Assembly (NCBI RefSeq): GCF_003966145.1 | Contig: NZ_RXNR01000031.1 | Coordinates: forward strand, 1 to 46,889 | Direction: 5' to 3' | Length of the DNA: 46,889 bases | Origin: Lysinibacillus telephonicus | Lineage (GTDB): Bacteria; Bacillota; Bacilli; Bacillales_A; Planococcaceae | Part shown: positions 43,016-46,889 of the stretch, piece by piece | How positions within the stretch are numbered: position 1 is the stretch's first letter | Layout of the letters: the number at the start of each line of letters is the position of its first letter | Made by a program: the position numbers and the translations under genes | Notes under the pieces: model-generated | The model's input: the letters and a program-made list of their open reading frames with translations, nothing else | Told to the model about the DNA's origin: nothing | Databases searched by the model: none

Positions 43016-45010
43016 TTATTTTAATTTAAATTTACTTATTGCATCTGCCAGTTCTGTACTTAAATTATTTAACTGCTCGGAAGCTTCTGCAACAGACTGG
43101 ATTGCAGTAAGTTGTTCATCACTTGACGCACTTACTTCCTCACACGCAGCTGCGGTAGATTGGGCAGTAAGTGACATTTCTTCGATTGTATGAACTACTT
43201 GATCTTTGTAGCTTATAATTCCTTCGATTTCAGAAATTACATTTTTAAAGGTTCCTTCCATATTTTCAATAAGATTAGAAAGGCTTTTAAATAAGGAACT
43301 AGTATCTTCTACAACTACTCCTTGTTTATTGAATGTGTTTTGCATTTCAGTCATTTGATGTGTAACTTGTTGAGACTCAGATTGTAATTCCTGAATAGTT
43401 GTTTTTACTTGTTCTGTCGCAGTTGCAGATTGTTCTGCAAGTTTTCGTACTTCATCTGCAACAACTGCAAAACCTTTACCTAGTTCACCTGCGCGGGCAG
43501 CCTCAATACTAGCATTAAGAGCAAGTAAGTTAGTTTGAGCTGAAATTTCAGAAATTGTATTCATAACAGTACCAATAGCATTTACTTTATTTTCTAAGCC
43601 TTTAATTGCATTGGCCATATTCATTAATTCCAACTTTGAATGATCAAATGAACCAAGAAGATTTTTCATTTTTTCATGACCCTCAATGTTTAACTGATCT
43701 GCCTCAGTTGCGATATCATGCAGGGAGTTTGTTTGCCCCTTCATACCGTTAATTTTTTCGCCTAATTGTCCAGTAGTTTCTGTAACAAGGTCTGCGTTTT
43801 CAGATGATGTGGTAGCACCAATTGCAATGTCGTTTACAGCTTTTGAAACTTCTACACTAGAAGCGCTAGTTTCTTCTGCAAGGGCACTTAAATGATGAGA
43901 ACGTTCTTCTACATGGTTAGATGATTCTTGAACAACTTTAATAATATTTTTCATATTTTCTATCATGTGATTAAAGTGTTGTGAGAGCACACCAATCTCA
44001 TCTTTAGACTTTACTTCAATATTTACAGATAAATCACCTTTTGAAACTTCCTCCATTAACACACCAAGTTTATTAATTGGTTTTATAGTACGAGTAATGA
44101 AGAGATATAAAACAACAAAAGTGACAATTATTATTGCAATCGCAACAATGATAATTACATTTTGAAGGCTATTTGCCATAGCTTGTAAATTATTCTCTTT
44201 ATAAACTGCGGCCACAGTCCAGCCAACTTCTGGTATTTTGTTATAAACTGCTACAGATTCTTGGTCATCAATTATTGCATCTAGACTATTTGATTTTTCA
44301 CTATCTGCTTGGATAGTTTGAACAAATTCTTCTGAGCTTAAGTCTTCTCCGATTTTAGTAGGGTGAGCAATTGCAACACCAGTATTATCTAAAATTAATG
44401 GATAGCCTTGGTAACCTAATTCAGTAGAAGAAATCATGTCCATAAGCTGTGACAATAAAATGTCTACGCCCAAGACACCAATGATTTCATTGCCATTCTT
44501 CACAGCAACAGAACCTGTTATGGCGTACTCACCGGTAACGCTATCTATGTATGGGGACGACCAAACGAATTGATCTGGATTTTGAATTGCGTTCGTATAC
44601 CAAGGACGAGATTTCATATCTAATTCTTCTAGACCATCAAAATGGGGCTCCATTATTGTGTATTCTCCATCTGAAAAGTAAATGCCAGAAGCTGCATCGT
44701 AAATAGATAAGTAGTTTGTTAAATCCGAACGGTATATACGGTCAGCTGCATCATTATATTCAGTAGAGTTTGAATAAAAGTTCAATACATCTGGAGATGA
44801 AGCTAATTTTAAAATACTTTTCTCATATGTTGATAGAAAAGTTGTGATAGTTGAGGAAAGTCCATTTACAACTACTTCACTTTGTTCCACCAAGCTATCC
44901 TTCGTTTTTGAAGTAATTAAAACGGAACTTATTGTAGACAATGTACCTAGGCCTAAAACAATAATAACTAAAACAATAGCTATTATGCGCCATCTTATAG
45001 AATTCTTCAC
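43016..45010 (-). CDS. methyl-accepting chemotaxis protein (dCache-HAMP-MA)
   Basis: A 664-residue chemoreceptor. TM1 (about 7-29) is followed by an extracellular double-Cache domain (about 35-275) with [23 protein letters not shown], the amino-acid or organic-acid sensing pattern. TM2 is near 282-305, then HAMP (about 306-360) and a cytoplasmic signalling hairpin. The tip is [20 protein letters not shown]. No C-terminal CheR-tether pentapeptide is seen. It signals to CheA/CheW, absent here. ATG 45010 with GGAGGGTT upstream. Confidence 0.9.
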   Translation of the reverse strand: MKNSIRWRIIAIVLVIIVLGLGTLSTISSVLITSKTKDSLVEQSEVVVNGLSSTITTFLSTYEKSILKLASSPDVLNFYSNSTEYNDAADRIYRSDLTNYLSIYDAASGIYFSDGEYTIMEPHFDGLEELDMKSRPWYTNAIQNPDQFVWSSPYIDSVTGEYAITGSVAVKNGNEIIGVLGVDILLSQLMDMISSTELGYQGYPLILDNTGVAIAHPTKIGEDLSSEEFVQTIQADSEKSNSLDAIIDDQESVAVYNKIPEVGWTVAAVYKENNLQAMANSLQNVIIIVAIAIIIVTFVVLYLFITRTIKPINKLGVLMEEVSKGDLSVNIEVKSKDEIGVLSQHFNHMIENMKNIIKVVQESSNHVEERSHHLSALAEETSASSVEVSKAVNDIAIGATTSSENADLVTETTGQLGEKINGMKGQTNSLHDIATEADQLNIEGHEKMKNLLGSFDHSKLELMNMANAIKGLENKVNAIGTVMNTISEISAQTNLLALNASIEAARAGELGKGFAVVADEVRKLAEQSATATEQVKTTIQELQSESQQVTHQMTEMQNTFNKQGVVVEDTSSLFKSLSNLIENMEGTFKNVISEIEGIISYKDQVVHTIEEMSLTAQSTAAACEEVSASSDEQLTAIQSVAEASEQLNNLSTELADAISKFKLK

Positions 45011-45140
45011 AGTTAACCCTCCTACTTATAAAACAGAATATTAATATAATATCAAATAAGTTTTTGTAATTGCTACAAGAATAAATCAATTATGGTAATT
45101 TTTATTGTTATTTTATAATATTTTGATAGTACTTTTTGAT

Positions 45141-45277
45141 TACTATAAATTTAAGGGTATCTGGTGTAGACATTCAAGAGCTGCTAAAGGTAGTAAGTAC
45201 CTACATGAAAGTATAAAGGGGTATAGCAGGAAGAATTATGAACAATTACCTATGAAATTTACTTTAAATTTATAGTA
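45141..45277. repeat. MITE-like 137-bp element with 14-bp terminal inverted repeats
   Basis: TACTATAAATTTAA at 45141-45154 is the exact complement of TTAAATTTATAGTA at 45264-45277. The interior has no ORF. It lies in the 332-bp gap between the divergent chemoreceptor and RibD-like genes. Target-site duplication is not evident. Confidence 0.45.
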
Positions 45278-45342
45278 GCTAATAATAAGGGCAATGGGAA
45301 ATTTAGAGAAATATGTTTATTTATCATAAAGGGGGAGTATAT

Positions 45343-45909
45343 ATGTCCATTAATGTAAGAAAAAGAAGAGTAATTTTAGATTTGGCGGTAACCTTAGATG
45401 GTTTTATTGAAGGGAAAAATGGGGAAGTTGATTGGTGCGTTATGGACTCGGAGATGGGGTTTATTGATTTCTTAAACCAGATTGATACGATATTTTATGG
45501 ACGAAAAAGCTATGATATATGGGGGCAATTTACACCAGCAAATGAAAGTGATTCTGATAAAGAAATGTGGGAATTAGTTCATAGTAAAGAAAAGTATGTA
45601 TTTTCCAGAACGAAAAAAATGACTGACAATAAAGCAATATTTATTAATGATAATTTACTTGAAGAAGTAAATAAATTGAAGAATAAACCAGGTAAAGATA
45701 TCTGGCTATATGGCGGGTCAAGCCTTATTACAACTTTTATTAATTTAGGGCTTGTTGATGAGTTTAGATTATCTATTCATCCAGTTATTTTGGGAGAAGG
45801 AAAACCCTTATTTATTGATTTAAAACAGAGAGTTAATCTAAAAATGGTTGCTACAAGAAAATTTTCTTCTGGCGTTGTTCAATTAATTTATCATTTGGAT
45901 ATGGGCTGA
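45343..45909 (+). CDS. RibD C-terminal/dihydrofolate reductase-like protein
   Basis: A 188-residue protein of the RibD_C/YwjB group. VILDLAVTLDGFIEGKNGEVDW, FYGRKSYDIWGQF, YVFSRTKK and DIWLYGGSSLITTFINLGLVDEFRLSIHPVILGEGKPLF are the expected NADPH-binding landmarks. It is not true DHFR (FolA). AAAGGGGGAG serves ATG 45343 better than ATG 45313. It is monocistronic. Confidence 0.87.
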   Translation: MSINVRKRRVILDLAVTLDGFIEGKNGEVDWCVMDSEMGFIDFLNQIDTIFYGRKSYDIWGQFTPANESDSDKEMWELVHSKEKYVFSRTKKMTDNKAIFINDNLLEEVNKLKNKPGKDIWLYGGSSLITTFINLGLVDEFRLSIHPVILGEGKPLFIDLKQRVNLKMVATRKFSSGVVQLIYHLDMG

Positions 45910-45925
45910 TTCTTTATGATTGAGT

Positions 45926-45961
45926 AGAACGATTACTAAAAAAAGGTAATTGTTCTTTTTT
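45926..45961 (+). terminator. RibD-like gene terminator
   Basis: AGAACGATTAC pairs with GTAATTGTTCT (45926-45936 with 45946-45956), then six T. Confidence 0.75.
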
Positions 45962-46026
45962 GTTGAAACTAATTTAATATAGTCCATAAGTGTTTTACAT
46001 ACTGGAAACATAGAGGGGGTTATTTA

Positions 46027-46602
46027 ATGGATTCATCATTAAACATAATTTTAAATGCAACTAATTCCTTAAACTTTTTAATTTATTTGCAAAATATTTA
46101 TCTCAACCAAAATCATAGGGGGAGGCATTTAAAGTATCCATACTTATCCACTAGTATCTCCTTTAAAGATGATTTTGACTTTGAATTTAAAAAACTTTGG
46201 AATGAAGTTTCACAAAGGATTTGTGATGACGGGGGAAATGATTTACATATATTTCATCATGAAAAGTACGTCTTTTATAAAAAATTGTTCATTTCTAGTG
46301 TAGATAGCTTAAAAATGTATGATGAAGTTTACACAGCATTTCAAGTATGGTGGAGTCAATACGCAGGTCAGTTTGCTATTGAAAGATCTGTGGATGCCCC
46401 GATGCATAGTCTATATCATAATTTAGCGAACTTATTAAAGGAAAGCAAAATTGAACCTAAGAAATATTTGAATATTAGTTTAATTTATGATGAATGTTTA
46501 TTAGTAAATAATAAAATCTCTTCTAATTTTGGTGTCCTTTCAATTGAGCATATATTAAGTAAACATAACCAATTGAGTCAAAAATTAAAGGACAGTTTTT
46601 AA
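46027..46602 (+). CDS. hypothetical protein
   Basis: A 191-residue soluble protein rich in Asn, Tyr and Phe. No motif is recognised. AGAGGGGGTT at 46011-46020 serves ATG 46027, so translation is credible. It includes FKKLWNEVSQRICDDGGNDLH and SVDAPMHSLYHNLANLLKES. It is next to an IS element end, consistent with accessory DNA. No function is assigned. Confidence 0.65.
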   Translation: MDSSLNIILNATNSLNFLIYLQNIYLNQNHRGRHLKYPYLSTSISFKDDFDFEFKKLWNEVSQRICDDGGNDLHIFHHEKYVFYKKLFISSVDSLKMYDEVYTAFQVWWSQYAGQFAIERSVDAPMHSLYHNLANLLKESKIEPKKYLNISLIYDECLLVNNKISSNFGVLSIEHILSKHNQLSQKLKDSF

Positions 46603-46741
46603 TTTTTTTTGGTTGAAATATTCTAATAAGGAATGGATAAAAATGGTATAAAGATATTAAAAGTATTAGATGAGAATTAACTGTTAAGGAACTTAGAAAC
46701 TGAAATAATAGAGTTCTTATTATAAAAGAGAGGTTATACTC

Positions 46742-46768
46742 ATGTTAATTAAAGGGTATAGTTTACCT
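46742..46768 (+). pseudogene. start of a small gene interrupted by an IS21-like end
   Basis: An ATG (46742) with AGAGAGG upstream at 46727-46733 opens a frame MLIKGYSLP that runs straight into the IS terminal sequence at 46769 and stops at 46805-46807. It looks like the 5' tip of a gene broken by insertion. Confidence 0.35.
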
Positions 46769-46889
46769 TGTATTTCGCAAGTAAAAATTGAGCCATTTAT
46801 TAATTAAAAACTGAGCCACTAAACCTGACTATTTTCCATCCATTCTTTTGTATCTAATATTCGATAAGACGGGCCAATCATGTCTACCA
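46769..46889 (-). mobile_element. end of an IS21-family-like insertion sequence (partial)
   Basis: From 46769 the sequence begins TGTATTTCGC and carries two spaced direct copies of AAAA(T/C)TGAGCCA (46785-46795 and 46807-46817), the multiple terminal repeat style of IS21 elements. A minus-strand reading frame (stop at 46819-46821) continues out of the window. The other end and any istA are outside. Confidence 0.5.
46819..46889 (-). CDS. partial IstB-like helper ATPase C-terminus
   Basis: The last 22 codons of a minus-strand frame read VDMIGPSYRILDTKEW then MENSQV and stop, resembling C-termini of IS21 IstB ATP-binding proteins. The frame enters from beyond 46889. With so short a piece, identity rests mainly on the flanking terminal repeats. 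Confidence 0.4.
   Translation of the reverse strand, partial: VDMIGPSYRILDTKEWMENSQV

Overview
The window is AT-rich, Gram-positive DNA. Strong AGGAGG-type ribosome binding sites, frequent TTG/GTG starts, sigma-A promoters and intrinsic terminators after almost every unit point to Bacillales. The gene content (MenA, MhqO-like dioxygenase, GdnCD, ThpR, HelD, YwrD/YwrA/YwrB homologues, a biotin-independent malonate decarboxylase operon) suggests a Lysinibacillus-like Planococcaceae chromosome. The genus is inferred, not proven. No rRNA, tRNA, CRISPR or prophage was seen.

Layout. 1-3.9 kb: menA, an MhqO-type ring-cleaving dioxygenase whose promoter carries a textbook MhqR operator, a tiny membrane protein and an aldo/keto reductase. 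3.9-4.8 kb: a non-coding stretch with four diverged tandem units of about 155 bp. 4.8-9.4 kb: a luciferase-like monooxygenase, a membrane-anchored HtrA-like protease, a guanidine-I (ykkC) riboswitch controlling the SMR exporter pair gdnC-gdnD with a GC-rich palindromic repeat between switch and genes, thpR, and two 45-residue ORFs missed by length cut-offs. 9.4-14.1 kb: helD, a membrane protein divergent from a TetR regulator with two matching operators, and a glycerophosphodiesterase.

14.2-22.6 kb is a complete malonate utilisation island. madL-madM (malonate import) lie on the minus strand. A GntR/FCD regulator, mdcH, mdcA, mdcB, mdcC, a fused mdcD-mdcE and mdcG lie on the plus strand. The divergent promoters are near mirror images, each with -10 TATGAT and a CAGTCGACTG operator just downstream. 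Malonate is imported, moved onto the phosphoribosyl-dephospho-CoA arm of MdcC by MdcA, decarboxylated by MdcDE and regenerated as acetyl-ACP. MdcB and MdcG make and attach the cofactor, and MdcH primes the ACP. A palindrome-rich 240-bp spacer sits between mdcH and mdcA.

22.7-33 kb: a DUF2804 protein, an Amidase_6-type protein that appears to start at ATT, unknown genes, a nitroreductase, an MmsA/IolA-type CoA-acylating semialdehyde dehydrogenase, a PucR regulator and a class III aminotransferase. The last group could convert an amino compound such as beta-alanine through malonic semialdehyde to acetyl-CoA. 33-35.4 kb: a VOC-family gene bracketed by five copies of a 20-bp motif in inward orientation, then a metallophosphoesterase and a Nudix hydrolase. 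35.7-42.9 kb: an SsuABC/ThiXYZ-type ABC importer, an amidase, a YwrD-like gamma-glutamyltransferase homologue and two half-size chromate-transporter-family proteins. 43-46.9 kb: a dCache chemoreceptor, a 137-bp MITE-like element, a RibD/DHFR-like reductase, an unknown gene, and the end of an IS21-like element that appears to interrupt a small gene.
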